Shown here: positions 7,750-17,429 of the stretch, piece after piece
Layout: every line of letters starts with the position of its first letter
Position numbering within the stretch: position 1 is the first letter of the stretch
Assembly: GCF_000383855.1 (NCBI RefSeq)
Contig: NZ_KB912877.1
Span: 3,454,282 to 3,518,281, forward strand
DNA from: Methylobacter marinus A45
GTDB taxonomy: Bacteria > Pseudomonadota > Gammaproteobacteria > Methylococcales > Methylomonadaceae
Direction: 5' to 3'
DNA length: 64,000 nt
Position numbers and translations under genes: made by a program
Notes under the pieces: model-generated
What the model saw: only the letters and a program-made list of their open reading frames with translations
Told to the model about the DNA's origin: nothing
Databases searched by the model: none

Positions 7750-9990
7750 TCAGAAACTCCACTTAACTCCTCCCATCATTTGGAATCCCATGCCCGGATG
7801 AATGCCGTCGATACGGCTGGCGACGTATTTTTTATCGCTCAGATTGTAGCCGTTCATATAGATATTGATGTCCTTGGTGGCTTTGTAATTGGCCGAGACA
7901 TTGTAAGTCGTATAGCCGGCTATGATGCCATGCTGACCATCCGCGGTTTCGGCAACCGTGTTTTCCTTGTCGCTAAACTGCTGGCTGACGCTTTGTACGC
8001 CAAAGCGGATATCCAGTCCCCAAGGCGTCTCGACACCGATATTGGCGTTGATCAAATGCTCGGGCGCGTAAGGCAAACGGTTGCCTGCAACAATTTCCGC
8101 GCTCGGTACATCGCTGTCGAAATAAGTATCGGTATACGTATAAGAAGTGGTGAGATAATAGTTGTACTCGGTGCCGAACAGTTGGTCGGAATCCAAACGG
8201 AAACCGGTTTCCACGCCTTGATGCACACTCTCGCCTGCATTGATCCACATATCGTCGTCGACCAGAATTTCATTGACGATTTGATCCTCGAAATCGATTC
8301 TGAAATAAGTCAATTCGGCGTTGATGCCGGGGATCGGTGAAGTACGAACGCCCGCTTCATAGTTCAAGCTCATTTCAGGATTTACTTGTCTGAGCACGCC
8401 AGACTCCGGGTCCATGACGTCGTCAATCCGCGCCGGAGCGAATCCGCGATGCACGCCGGCAAACAAGGTGACGTTGTCGATGCCGTTATAGGTTGCGCCG
8501 ATGCCGGGCAACGCTTCGGTACGCGTGATTTCTTCAGATCTGTTATCGATATGATTAATATTGTCTTGCACGTAATGCTCGATACGAATTCCCGGCGTCA
8601 CGGTGAAATCGCCGATGAAGAAGCGATTTTGCCCGAAAAATGACAATGCCTGCGTATTAAGGGAATTGTTTTGGTAACGATTGCGTCCGTGATTATTTAA
8701 ACCGGTGCCTTGCGTTGTGTCTCTTGGTCCGGCATTGCCCACATAGCGCTCCCGGTCGGCCCATTCGAAATGTCCGCGAATCCCCAACGTGGTTTCACTT
8801 TGCACGCCGAATGCGTCATGCGTAAAGACCAGTTTCGGTTCGATGCCGAACACACTGTAGGTTCTGGGTCGCTGTTCATTACCGCAGGTAGGGGCTACCT
8901 CGGCTGAAATCGGCTCGCCCCGGGTCGCGCAGTTGTTCATTTCCGAGGAATCGTTAGCCTGACGTATCGACTCGCGGAACATGTGATTGCCGTAAATGTT
9001 CGTGCTGAAATGCATCGTATCGGATATATCGAATTCATAGAGCGCCTGGCCTGCGTAGCGGCGAACTTCGAAGCTATCGTTGCGCAAATAATTCGTGCGT
9101 CGGTTGAGGCGATACATCTCGCTGGTCATGCCGGCCTCGCCCATTTGCGCGTCTTCATGGGTCAATATCCCTTTCAGCATCAGGCGTTGACGATCATCGA
9201 TTTTAATCAAGGCTTTCAGTGCCAGATCGTCCACTTCCTGATGCTCGCCATTGCGGATGCCATCCGATTCCTGGCGGATATAATCCAGGGACAAGCCGAC
9301 GTTATCGAGCGTGCCGCCCAGCCTCAGATGCGTATCGTAATAACCGTTGTTGCCGCCGGTGGCCGAAATCGAGCCGCCGAACTCTTCGGGAATCGCCGGG
9401 CTGACAAAGTTGACCGCGCCGCCGACAGTTTGCGGCCCGTACATGATTTGCCCGGAACCCTTTAAAACCTCGATGCGGTCGATACGTTTATTGGTCGGAA
9501 TATAATGGTTGCTGGGATCGCCGTAAGGCGCCAATTGAATTGGCGCACCGTCTTCCAGTAACTGCGTGCGCGCGGAACGTCTGGGGTCCAGGCCGCGAAT
9601 GCCAAGGTTATAGCGTCGCCCCAGCACATCCTCGTCGACGATATGAACGCCCGGCACGGTGCGCATCGCGTCTTTGGTCGATAATGGGCCTTGGCGGTCA
9701 AGCGTGGTTTTGTCGATGACAAAGCCGGAGCCTGGAATGTGTTCCAATTGCGAAGGAGATTGTCCGATAATTTCAAGGCTGGGCAGTGCCATGGAAGGCG
9801 GTTTGTCGTCGACCGTATCGGCTTTGACCGCATTGACATTGATCGCGGTTAATACAGCGGCTGTTATCGCGCTCAGACGAAATAGTTTATTCGAGCTGTT
9901 AAAAGAATTATTTTTGTTGTTGGGAGAAGGTATAAAAAATTGGGGCATCAATCTGCACTCATAAGCTGCTTTATCAATAAAGCGAGCCAT
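7750..9990 (-). CDS. TonB-dependent outer-membrane receptor, FecA-like
   Basis: A 746-residue receptor with a signal sequence ending near NAVKA, a plug domain (about residues 70-190; LEIIGQSPSQLEHIPG, then RGLDPRRSARTQLLEDG and IEVLKGSGQIMYGPQTVGG) and a 22-strand barrel closing with the C-terminal aromatic VKWSF. The plug RGLDPRRS/QLLEDGAPIQLAPYGDP is typical of Fe(III)-dicitrate receptors such as FecA, so an iron-chelate or related ligand is likely. There is no N-terminal signalling extension and no fecIR-like pair nearby. The start at 9990 is uncertain: ATG 9948 (MPQFFIP) would give a more ordinary signal peptide, and neither has a strong Shine-Dalgarno. A copper-chelate role, as in methanobactin uptake, is an alternative I cannot exclude. 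Confidence 0.9.
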   Translation of the reverse strand: MARFIDKAAYECRLMPQFFIPSPNNKNNSFNSSNKLFRLSAITAAVLTAINVNAVKADTVDDKPPSMALPSLEIIGQSPSQLEHIPGSGFVIDKTTLDRQGPLSTKDAMRTVPGVHIVDEDVLGRRYNLGIRGLDPRRSARTQLLEDGAPIQLAPYGDPSNHYIPTNKRIDRIEVLKGSGQIMYGPQTVGGAVNFVSPAIPEEFGGSISATGGNNGYYDTHLRLGGTLDNVGLSLDYIRQESDGIRNGEHQEVDDLALKALIKIDDRQRLMLKGILTHEDAQMGEAGMTSEMYRLNRRTNYLRNDSFEVRRYAGQALYEFDISDTMHFSTNIYGNHMFRESIRQANDSSEMNNCATRGEPISAEVAPTCGNEQRPRTYSVFGIEPKLVFTHDAFGVQSETTLGIRGHFEWADRERYVGNAGPRDTTQGTGLNNHGRNRYQNNSLNTQALSFFGQNRFFIGDFTVTPGIRIEHYVQDNINHIDNRSEEITRTEALPGIGATYNGIDNVTLFAGVHRGFAPARIDDVMDPESGVLRQVNPEMSLNYEAGVRTSPIPGINAELTYFRIDFEDQIVNEILVDDDMWINAGESVHQGVETGFRLDSDQLFGTEYNYYLTTSYTYTDTYFDSDVPSAEIVAGNRLPYAPEHLINANIGVETPWGLDIRFGVQSVSQQFSDKENTVAETADGQHGIIAGYTTYNVSANYKATKDINIYMNGYNLSDKKYVASRIDGIHPGMGFQMMGGVKWSF

Positions 9991-10224
9991 TCTAGTAAAT
10001 GCTTTTCTTAATCCCTATAGGAAAAAATCCCGAATTTAATTCAGTCAAGGCTTACGCATTGGTTTTTCTCCCGCCGGGATGTCTACAAGAAAGGAAGCAG
10101 TAGGGCAACAAAAGTAGGCGAAATCACCCTCACATGCTTGCGTAAATCCTGTCAGCCTGGGTTTTAGGTTTGTAATCGAAAATATATAAAACTTTCAGCT
10201 AAGCAAATTTTTAACGGCTATTTT

Positions 10225-11439
10225 TTATAATTTCTTTTCCAGCACTTGCGGAAGATTGCGCGCGACCGCCTTGACGAAATGGTGGATATCCTCGGCGGAG
10301 AGATGCCGGGTCAAGGTGAATCGGATGCCTGATTTACGTAGCGAGACGGCGGGGTAAACAGCATGATTGGTATAAAAACCTTCGTCCTGCAGGCGTTTGA
10401 CCATGTGCGCTGCAATGTGAGGGTGTCCGAACTTGATGTAAAAAATGGGCGACAGCGAGGAAATCGCCAAAGGCAGGTTATATTCCTTGAACAGAAGATT
10501 GCACAGCGTAATGCGATCCTTGATTTCCTTCTGCAGGCGTTCGATCTCGGGCGACAGATGAATGCGGGCCGAGGCGAGCGCGGCGCCCAGCATGGGGGGC
10601 TGGATAGGGCCCGAGAAAATCATCGGGCCGCCGCAGTTTTTAACCTGGCGATGCATTTGAGCCGAGGAGAAAATCAGCACGCCGCCCGCGGCCGAGAAAG
10701 CCTTGCACAGCGAGGTGGCAACCACCATGCGTTCCCGAACAGGCATCTGGTCGAGGACATAGCCCCGGCCATGCTTGCCGGTCCAGCTCATGCCGTGCGC
10801 GTCGTCAAAATACAGATACAATTGTTCGTAGCGTTGCAGCAGCTTGCCTAACGCGTTGACGGGGGCCAGGTCGCCAAACATGCTATAGACACCGTCGGTC
10901 AGGTACCAGATATGGTGATATTCGGAACTCAGCTCATTGATGCGTTCTTCCAGGATCTCCAGATTGCCATGGGGCAGGACTTCGACCGGAACGCCTTGCG
11001 CCTGCGCGAGCTTGGCGGCCGTTTGCACGCTGTTGTGCACCATCTGGTCGAGAAGAATCACATCTCCTTTTTGAATAAGGACAGGCAGGGCCGCGATATG
11101 GCCCAGTGTTGTCGTAGGCGTGACCAGTACATGGCCGCCAAACAGTTCCTCCAGCATGGATTCCAGGTCGCCATATGGCGTGGCGGAAAGATAGGTTCTG
11201 GAAATCGCGAATTGCGTACCGAATCGCGTCACGGCATCAATAGTGCCTTGCCTGAGCCGCTTGTCCAGTTCCAGCCCCAAGTAACTGCAGAGCGCGAAAT
11301 TGATTAGATGCCTGTCGTTCAGGCAGATAGTCCGGCCATTGTAAAACGCGTCCTCAGTCGTGTGCTGCGCCAGGCCATGATTGACCCCGGCGCTTATTAT
11401 TTCATCAAAAGCGGTGACCCAGCTTGATTTAATATTCAT
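10225..11439 (-). CDS. PLP-dependent alpha-oxoamine-synthase-like aminotransferase
   Basis: A 404-residue fold-type I PLP enzyme. The PLP lysine is probably K246 in ATSLCKAFSAAGG, and the pyridine-N aspartate is in YFDDAHG (212-215). The architecture matches 8-amino-7-oxononanoate synthase, 2-amino-3-ketobutyrate ligase, serine palmitoyltransferase and the autoinducer synthase CqsA, which condense an amino acid with an acyl-thioester. The lysine motif (SLCKAFSAAG) differs from the usual T-x-SKA-x-G of BioF. No biotin, sphingolipid or fatty-acid genes are adjacent. An acyl-amino-ketone product is therefore possible, but the substrate is open. It is monocistronic, flanked by 234 bp and 414 bp of non-coding DNA. 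Confidence 0.75.
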   Translation of the reverse strand: MNIKSSWVTAFDEIISAGVNHGLAQHTTEDAFYNGRTICLNDRHLINFALCSYLGLELDKRLRQGTIDAVTRFGTQFAISRTYLSATPYGDLESMLEELFGGHVLVTPTTTLGHIAALPVLIQKGDVILLDQMVHNSVQTAAKLAQAQGVPVEVLPHGNLEILEERINELSSEYHHIWYLTDGVYSMFGDLAPVNALGKLLQRYEQLYLYFDDAHGMSWTGKHGRGYVLDQMPVRERMVVATSLCKAFSAAGGVLIFSSAQMHRQVKNCGGPMIFSGPIQPPMLGAALASARIHLSPEIERLQKEIKDRITLCNLLFKEYNLPLAISSLSPIFYIKFGHPHIAAHMVKRLQDEGFYTNHAVYPAVSLRKSGIRFTLTRHLSAEDIHHFVKAVARNLPQVLEKKL

Positions 11440-11853
11440 TAACTAATCCTGACTGAATTGGCGTTATTTTTACTGATCCTGCGGTCCGATGTGTATCGGT
11501 AAATGTGTTTTTTGTGACCAAGGTCAAGTATTTGCTGGGCCATGAAGATATTCTGCCGGTCCGTAGCATCAGATCTTTCTGAAAACGGTGAAATCATTAA
11601 AAGTACGCCACAGTCACCTTCGGCCGGACTATTAAATATTAGGAGTGTGATAGCCAGCCGGGAAGGGACTGCGACAGCGGAGAGGTTAAGTCATGAAACT
11701 TAACTCAAGCTTAACAATAAGATATTGGTCAGAAATAACTCTGTTTAGAAGCAATGCGAATTATCATATAAAAAATAATCTATTGCTATTACATAAGGGT
11801 TACTCAATGAAATAATAGCGATTTAAGTAATCTGACTACTATCTAAATTAAGC
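11440..11853. other. Intergenic region, no gene recognised
   Basis: This is an AT-rich 414-bp region between two divergent genes. I see no RNA gene, repeat or convincing small ORF. It must contain the promoters for the PLP enzyme (leftward) and the helicase (rightward), but no element is clear enough to place. Confidence 0.6.
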
Positions 11854-14778
11854 TTGGATAATCACCTCATACCTTATCAAATCAGCTTTTTAGCCAGGAC
11901 GTTCGCATCGCACGCCTCGACTTACCGTTTATTGACGGTTGGCAGACAAGGCATCGTGTTATCGGGCCATGAAGCCCATACCGTCCCATTCCTGCGGATT
12001 GCCACCAGCATCGCCATTGAGCCGGGATATGTCTGGGATGCGCTGGCGATTCATCTGGAAGACGGCCGGGTGATTCGCTTCGGCGGCGTGTCTAAGAAAA
12101 AGGCGGATAGTCTTCAGGCCGAATTAAACCGGCAAGCCCGGAATCACATTAAAGGTTTTTATCAGACTCTTATTCCCGATCTGAGGCAGGCCTATCAGCA
12201 AGCGCAGGCATTATTCAGTCAGCAGCGCTATATCCGCCATGCCGCTGCCAGGCAGTGGCTGAATAACCACGGGCATTTGCGCCACGGCGTCTCGCGCCGG
12301 GATATCGCACATTATCTGTCTAGGGAAGAAAATCAGCTGCTTGAGCTGGTCCGGCCCTTCCTGGAAAAAGGCATCGAACATTTCGCGGCGGTCAATGACG
12401 CCTACGTTCAATTTCAGCTCAAGAAATACCGGGACTATTTCGACCGGGTTGAAAGCAATCCCCTGACCGACAGGCAACGCAAAGCCTGCGTGATAGATGA
12501 GCAGTACAACCTGGTGCTGGCGGGCGCCGGCACCGGCAAGACCAGCACCATGATAGGCCGGGCCGGCTATCTTCTGAAATCAGGGCTCGCGGCCCCCGGG
12601 CAAATCCTGATGCTGGCCTATGCCAACAAGGCCGCCGGGGAAATGCAGGAACGCATTCAGTCCAGGCTGGGCATCAGCACGCTGACGGTCAAGACGTTCC
12701 ATAGTCTCGGCAAACAGATCATCACCGAGGTCGAAGGCGCGGTGCCGACCATTGATAAAATGGCCGAAGACGAGACATTGAGAGCCCGGTTCGTCGACGA
12801 CCGGATCAAACGCTTGTTGCTCGACGACCGCTATAAATCCCGCCTGGTCACCTACTTCACGCGCTTCCTGTATCCGTATAAAAGCCGCTTCGCCTTTAAA
12901 ACCGAAGGCGCCTATCATGCCTATATTCTGGAAAATGAAATCCGCACGCTGCAGGGCGAACTGGTCAAGAGCTATGAAGAAGGCGAAATCGCCAATTACC
13001 TGTATCGGCAGGGCATTGTTTACGAATATGAGGCGCGTTATCAGGTCAATACGGCCGGGCCCGATTTCAAGGCCTATCAGCCCGATTTTTATCTGCCCGA
13101 GCACGGGCTTTATATCGAGCATTTCGTCGTCAATGAAAACGGTGAAACGCCGCCGTTCATCGATAGTCGGAAATACCTTGAGGGCATGGCCTGGAAGCGC
13201 GCGCTGCATGAAACGCATAAAACGCGGCTGATCGAGACTTTCAGCCATCAAAAGCACCAGGGCGTGCTGATCGATGCGCTCCGGGAGCAATTGCTGGCGG
13301 CCGGCGTTCAATTTCGCCCGGTGCCGGATGATCAACTGCTAAGCCGGTTGCGCGAATTCGGTGAGGTTTCCAGATTCAGCGAACTGATCGCGAAAGTCCT
13401 GGCCTTGTTCAAGGCCGCTTTCCTGTCGGTAAAAGACCTGAGCAGCCTGGCGCACCAGCATGAGGACAAGGAGCGCATGCTGGCGGCGGTTCAGCTGTTC
13501 GAACCGGTCTATCAGGCGTACCAGCGGCACCTGCATGATGCCGGAACGATCGATTTTGACGACATGATCGGCAAGGCCATCAGTTATGTCGAATCCGGCC
13601 GGTACCGTTCGGCCTACCGGTATGTGCTGGTCGATGAGTTTCAGGACATCTCGGCGAGCCGCGCCCGGCTGGTGAAAGCGCTGCTGGCGCAGCACCCCGA
13701 CAACAGCCTGTTTTGCGTTGGCGACGACTGGCAGGCGATTTACCGCTTTACCGGCAGCGATGTCTCGATCACCAAAGACTTTGAACGACACTTCGGTTTT
13801 ACGGCCACGAGCGTGCTCGACAAGACTTTTCGCTTCAATAATAAAATAGGCGAGGTCGCGTCCCGGTTTGTCAGCCGCAATCCGGCCCAGATCAAAAAGC
13901 GCATCCAAAGCCACCGGCAGGTCGACCAAGCGGCTGTGTCGCTGATCAGGACCGCAACCGAGTCAATCGGCCTCAACGCGGCGCTGGCCAGAATTGCGCA
14001 AAAGCAGCCTGCCGGCGCCAGCGTGCTGATCCTGGCGCGATTTAATTTCAGGCAACCCGAGCTTTCCGGCCTGAAACGCCAGTATCCGCAATTGAAGCTG
14101 CAGTTCATGACCGTTCATGCCTCGAAGGGCCGAGAAGCCGACTATGTGATTGTCCTGGGGCTGGAACACGGCAAGCAGGGTTTTCCTTCGGAAAAAGCCA
14201 CGCATGCGCTGCTGGAAATGTTGTTGCCGCAAGCGGAAGACTATCGATACGCCGAGGAAAGGCGGCTGTTTTATGTCGCGCTGACGCGGGCCAGACATCA
14301 TGTCTATCTGATCGCCGACGGCAACAAGGCATCAAGCTTTGTCCGCGAATTGGTCAATGACAAGTACGCGATCCTGACCGATGAGTTTCAAGGCAGCGGC
14401 TTCCAGAAACAGCTGGCCGATACGCCCTACGAGCGCTGCAAAACCGGCTATATGGTCGCCAGGAAAAGCCGACACGGCCTATTCTACGGCTGTAATCGAT
14501 ATCCGCTCTGCAACCATAAGCAAAAAGGCTGCCCGAAGTGCGGCAGCGCCTTGATCACGGAGGGAAAATTCAGGGTCTGTCAAAACAGGGACTGTGAGGT
14601 TGCCGAACCGGTCTGTCCGAAATGCGGCGGCAGCATGATCCTGCGCAAGGGTAAATACGGCCAGTTTTGGGGCTGCGCCAATTACCGGTCGAATACCGGA
14701 TTTTCCTGCGCTCATACCGAGCAGGTTACAAAGTCCGGGGATGGGCGCGGATTGTCGGACCGGGACTATATCACCTGA
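11854..14778 (+). CDS. UvrD/Rep-type DNA helicase, helicase IV-like, with C-terminal zinc ribbons
   Basis: A 974-residue superfamily 1A helicase. An N-terminal helicase IV-like domain (about 1-200) precedes motif I GAGTGKT (224-230); VDEFQDIS is motif II, DWQAIYRFTGSD motif III, FMTVHASKGREADYV motif V and YVALTRARHHVYL motif VI. An insertion at about 380-480 (YEYEARY...FYLPEHGLYIEHF) resembles the nuclease-like 1B insertion of HelD proteins. The C-terminus has topoisomerase-type zinc fingers (CNRYPLCNHKQKGCPKCGS; CPKCGGSMILRKGKYGQFWGC), absent from E. coli HelD. The start is a TTG with a weak upstream signal; no in-frame ATG gives the full N-terminal domain. The likely role is recombination or repair of single-stranded DNA. 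Confidence 0.85.
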   Translation: MDNHLIPYQISFLARTFASHASTYRLLTVGRQGIVLSGHEAHTVPFLRIATSIAIEPGYVWDALAIHLEDGRVIRFGGVSKKKADSLQAELNRQARNHIKGFYQTLIPDLRQAYQQAQALFSQQRYIRHAAARQWLNNHGHLRHGVSRRDIAHYLSREENQLLELVRPFLEKGIEHFAAVNDAYVQFQLKKYRDYFDRVESNPLTDRQRKACVIDEQYNLVLAGAGTGKTSTMIGRAGYLLKSGLAAPGQILMLAYANKAAGEMQERIQSRLGISTLTVKTFHSLGKQIITEVEGAVPTIDKMAEDETLRARFVDDRIKRLLLDDRYKSRLVTYFTRFLYPYKSRFAFKTEGAYHAYILENEIRTLQGELVKSYEEGEIANYLYRQGIVYEYEARYQVNTAGPDFKAYQPDFYLPEHGLYIEHFVVNENGETPPFIDSRKYLEGMAWKRALHETHKTRLIETFSHQKHQGVLIDALREQLLAAGVQFRPVPDDQLLSRLREFGEVSRFSELIAKVLALFKAAFLSVKDLSSLAHQHEDKERMLAAVQLFEPVYQAYQRHLHDAGTIDFDDMIGKAISYVESGRYRSAYRYVLVDEFQDISASRARLVKALLAQHPDNSLFCVGDDWQAIYRFTGSDVSITKDFERHFGFTATSVLDKTFRFNNKIGEVASRFVSRNPAQIKKRIQSHRQVDQAAVSLIRTATESIGLNAALARIAQKQPAGASVLILARFNFRQPELSGLKRQYPQLKLQFMTVHASKGREADYVIVLGLEHGKQGFPSEKATHALLEMLLPQAEDYRYAEERRLFYVALTRARHHVYLIADGNKASSFVRELVNDKYAILTDEFQGSGFQKQLADTPYERCKTGYMVARKSRHGLFYGCNRYPLCNHKQKGCPKCGSALITEGKFRVCQNRDCEVAEPVCPKCGGSMILRKGKYGQFWGCANYRSNTGFSCAHTEQVTKSGDGRGLSDRDYIT

Positions 14779-14892
14779 TGCCGCTTCGGCCGGAATCAGG
14801 GTGCGAGAGTGTGAAAGAATTCATTTTTTAGCCCCAATCCATAACTAACCACAGAGGACACAGAGCGCGCAGAGTTTTTAATGTATTGAATT

Positions 14893-15086
14893 AATTAGAG
14901 CGTTTATTTATTAGCCGTAAATATTGCCTTTAGGCATGCGTCGCCATGAAAACAAGCCATTCACTGACCGACAGGGCGCCAGAAGTGTCCATAAATCCAG
15001 TAGGGTACGCAGTGCGTACCTTTTGGGATGACATTCACCGGAACCGATTGAAAAGGTACGAGACTGTGAAAGTATTCGTTTTTTGA
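14893..15086 (+). repeat. Dispersed repeat family E, copy 1, with 46-codon ORF
   Basis: About 190 bp matching the reverse complement of 58451-58649. It contains an ORF from ATG 14946 to TGA 15084-15086 for 46 residues (MKTSHSLTDRAPEV...WDDIHRNRLKRYETV). The copy at 58.5 kb encodes nearly the same peptide with an 18-nt in-frame insertion. No Shine-Dalgarno precedes the ATG. The unit carries the palindrome GGGTACGCAGTGCGTACC of family B. I class it as a mobile or dispersed intergenic repeat rather than a gene, although frame conservation is noted. Confidence 0.7.
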
Positions 15087-15248
15087 AATTTTCACCACAA
15101 TATGTTGTGCATTTGATATTTGTATATAACAGCATATAGATATTGAAGAGAAAAATGCTGAATACTTTCACGAACGCATACCGGGCCACGACGTGCCGCT
15201 CTCAAAGCCCGGTATGGGTTCCCACGGAGGACCGTGGGAACCAGGGAA

Positions 15249-15290
15249 TTTCACAACAGCCGTTGCTTTCAAGTAACGGCTGATTGCTAT
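15249..15290 (+). repeat. Hairpin repeat family F, copy 1
   Basis: The core is CAGCCGTT, a ten-base loop, then AACGGCTG: perfect 8-bp arms. About 42 bp around it match the reverse complement of 58154-58196. The rest of 14779-15382 holds only repeat E and weak relatives of repeat D (15324-15356); no gene is seen there. Confidence 0.65.
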
Positions 15291-15382
15291 AACTTGTCAG
15301 GGATAATACATTCACACTCTCGTATGCTGGGTTTCCGCAAGGCTCCAAACCGGCCTACGTGCTAACAACAAGAAGGATAAAC

Positions 15383-16306
15383 ATGGCTTTGGAACTGAAT
15401 CCGCTGCGCGCGGGCGGCAAGCGCCCGGCCGGCGTCCTGAATATCGCCCATCGCGGCGCGCGCGCGTTTGCGCCCGAGAATACATTGGCCGCATTCGAAA
15501 AGGCCAGGCACTTCGGTTGCCGGATGTTTGAGCTCGATGTCCATCTGTCGAAAGACGGCGAGCTGATCGTGCATCATGACGATCAGCTCACGCGCTGCAC
15601 CGATGTCCGAGTGAAATTTCCGGGCCGCGGCCGCTATGCGGTTGCCGATTTTACCGGTGACGAATTGCGCCGGCTGGATGCCGGCAGCTGGTACGTTGAT
15701 CAATTGGCTTTGCCAGCCGGTCGACGGCAGGGGTTTTTACAGGGCTTGACCGATGAAGAACGGGAACAGTTTGTCAGTGCGCGGGATCTGGCACGCTATG
15801 CGTCCGGCGAGATCGGCCTGCCCACCTTGCAGCAGGCGCTGGAACTCGCCCGGCGTGAAGAGCTGATGGTCAATATCGAGCTGAAATCGTTGCCATGCAT
15901 GTATCCGGGCATGGCCGAGGCGGTGGTGGAACTCGTCGAATGGCTGGGCATGGAAAGCTACGTGTTAATCTCGTCATTCGACCACGAACAGCTGGTCAGC
16001 GTGCGCCGCCGCTCGGACAGCATAGCGACAGGCGTGCTGACCGGCGACCGGCTGGCGAAACCGGCCGCCTACCTGGAATTGCTCGATGCCGATGCCTATC
16101 ATCCGAATACCGATGCGGTGGGACTTAACTCGCTGGCCCGAAAGCTCGATCCGTGCGGAATTGCCGATGTGCTGGCGGCAAATCGCGCGGTCAATGTCTG
16201 GACCTGTAACGACAAGGATCAGATGCGGCAGCTGATCGCGGCCGACGTGACCGGCGTGATATCGGATTTTCCCAACCGGGTCCGCGCTGTGTTGTTGGAA
16301 TCATAA
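15383..16306 (+). CDS. Glycerophosphodiester phosphodiesterase family protein
   Basis: A 307-residue GDPD-fold (TIM barrel) protein. The N-terminal active-site block AHRGARAFAPENT carries the catalytic His and Arg; FELDVHLSKDGELIVHHDD supplies the E-x-D metal ligands and the second catalytic His; MVNIELKS provides the later Glu. The C-terminal NVWTCNDKDQM matches the family's W-T motif. It probably hydrolyses glycerophosphodiesters to glycerol 3-phosphate and an alcohol. No signal peptide is visible, so a cytoplasmic location is likely. The ATG at 15383 has AAGGA 6 nt upstream and is preferred over a TTG at 15359. It converges on the GH5 gene with an 8-bp gap and no obvious terminator between them. 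Confidence 0.9.
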   Translation: MALELNPLRAGGKRPAGVLNIAHRGARAFAPENTLAAFEKARHFGCRMFELDVHLSKDGELIVHHDDQLTRCTDVRVKFPGRGRYAVADFTGDELRRLDAGSWYVDQLALPAGRRQGFLQGLTDEEREQFVSARDLARYASGEIGLPTLQQALELARREELMVNIELKSLPCMYPGMAEAVVELVEWLGMESYVLISSFDHEQLVSVRRRSDSIATGVLTGDRLAKPAAYLELLDADAYHPNTDAVGLNSLARKLDPCGIADVLAANRAVNVWTCNDKDQMRQLIAADVTGVISDFPNRVRAVLLES

Positions 16307-16314
16307 TTCGGCAA

Positions 16315-17415
16315 TCAGGCAAAGCGGTCAGGCAGCCAGCCCCGATTCACGCATTCGCGAAAACTCCAGGGCGGCCGGGTTTCGGTCTTGTAGCTCCAGA
16401 AGAACCAGCCCAGGTATTTCTCGAACGTCGCCAGTTGCGCCGCGGCATAGCCGCGATAGGCGACCGATAACTGGAAGTCGTCCATCGCCTGCCGGTCATG
16501 GTCAAAAGGTCCTTCGGCCCAGAGCGAAAGCAGTTTCAAATCCAGCCCCAGGCTCCATTCGCCGACGTAAGTCGGCAGGCCGAAATTGCCGATAATGTCG
16601 TCGGCTTCGTTTTTCCAGTCGACGACCGCTTTCCGGATATGGCCGTAAATGTCCGTATTGATGTCGTCCTGGACAAAACACTGATAGCGGTGAATGTCGA
16701 ACACGACATTGCAAAATCCGGGCGGTTGCAGGAATCCCGTATATTCCGTGTACGGCCGGAAGCCGTCATGGAAGACCACGGCGACATCGCGAGCCTGGCA
16801 GTGCCGCCGTATCCGCTGATAACCCGCCGCCGTGTAGCGTTTTAACAGCGCCGTGTCGATGTCCCAGCGCGGCTCGTTCAGGACCTCGATGGCATGCAGG
16901 GCGGGTCGGCCTTGATAGCGCTCGGCCAGGCGCTCCAGCACCCGCAGCGAATAGTCGATATAGTTCTGATCGGTGTGCCACTCGCAGACGTTCTGAATGC
17001 CGCCGTTGTCGAAGCCGTTCTGGCAGCCGGGCGCGGCATGCAGATCCAGCACGATCAGCAGGCCGAGCGCTTCGGCCCAGTCGAAGGCGCGGTCGAGAAC
17101 GTCCAGGCCGCCCTGGACATATGGATACAGCGCCTTGCCGTAGGCGCGGTGGTAGGGATAGTCCGGCCCGGTTATCCAGTGGCCGACCGGGATCCGGACC
17201 GCATTGATGCCGATTTCGGCCAGCCAGGCAAAATCGGCATAGGTGATGAACGTATCCCAATGCCTTTTTAGCAAACGCTCGGCGCGCGGCCCCAGTTCCA
17301 CGCAATAAGATGTCTCGTCAAGGGCTTTCAGGCCCTCGAAGAGGCTGGGCGTCATCCATTTTTCCAGCAGCAGCCAGCCGCCGAGGTTGACGCCGCGCAG
17401 TTTATTGCTAGACAC
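16315..17415 (-). CDS. Glycoside hydrolase family 5, exo-beta-1,3-glucanase-like
   Basis: A 366-residue (beta/alpha)8 glycosidase of clan GH-A. The opening LRGVNLGGWLLLEKWMTP is characteristic of fungal-type exo-1,3-beta-glucanases and bacterial homologues (GH5_9-like). The acid/base is E181 in VLNEPRWD and the nucleophile is E286 in TYVGEWSLG. Other conserved active-site residues are in LDLHAAPG (124-130) and DIHRYQCF (240-247). There is no signal peptide, so it is apparently cytoplasmic. It starts 14 nt after the stop of the BacA-type ABC gene and is very likely in its operon, which hints at handling a beta-glucan or oligosaccharide connected with that membrane protein. This link is inferred only from the arrangement. 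Confidence 0.85.
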   Translation of the reverse strand: MSSNKLRGVNLGGWLLLEKWMTPSLFEGLKALDETSYCVELGPRAERLLKRHWDTFITYADFAWLAEIGINAVRIPVGHWITGPDYPYHRAYGKALYPYVQGGLDVLDRAFDWAEALGLLIVLDLHAAPGCQNGFDNGGIQNVCEWHTDQNYIDYSLRVLERLAERYQGRPALHAIEVLNEPRWDIDTALLKRYTAAGYQRIRRHCQARDVAVVFHDGFRPYTEYTGFLQPPGFCNVVFDIHRYQCFVQDDINTDIYGHIRKAVVDWKNEADDIIGNFGLPTYVGEWSLGLDLKLLSLWAEGPFDHDRQAMDDFQLSVAYRGYAAAQLATFEKYLGWFFWSYKTETRPPWSFRECVNRGWLPDRFA

Positions 17416-17429
17416 AGGCTACGCTCCGT

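Noticed and set aside
9991-10224. Possible riboswitch upstream of the TonB receptor gene
   Set aside because: I looked for cobalamin-box-like or Fur-box-like elements and saw none that were convincing.
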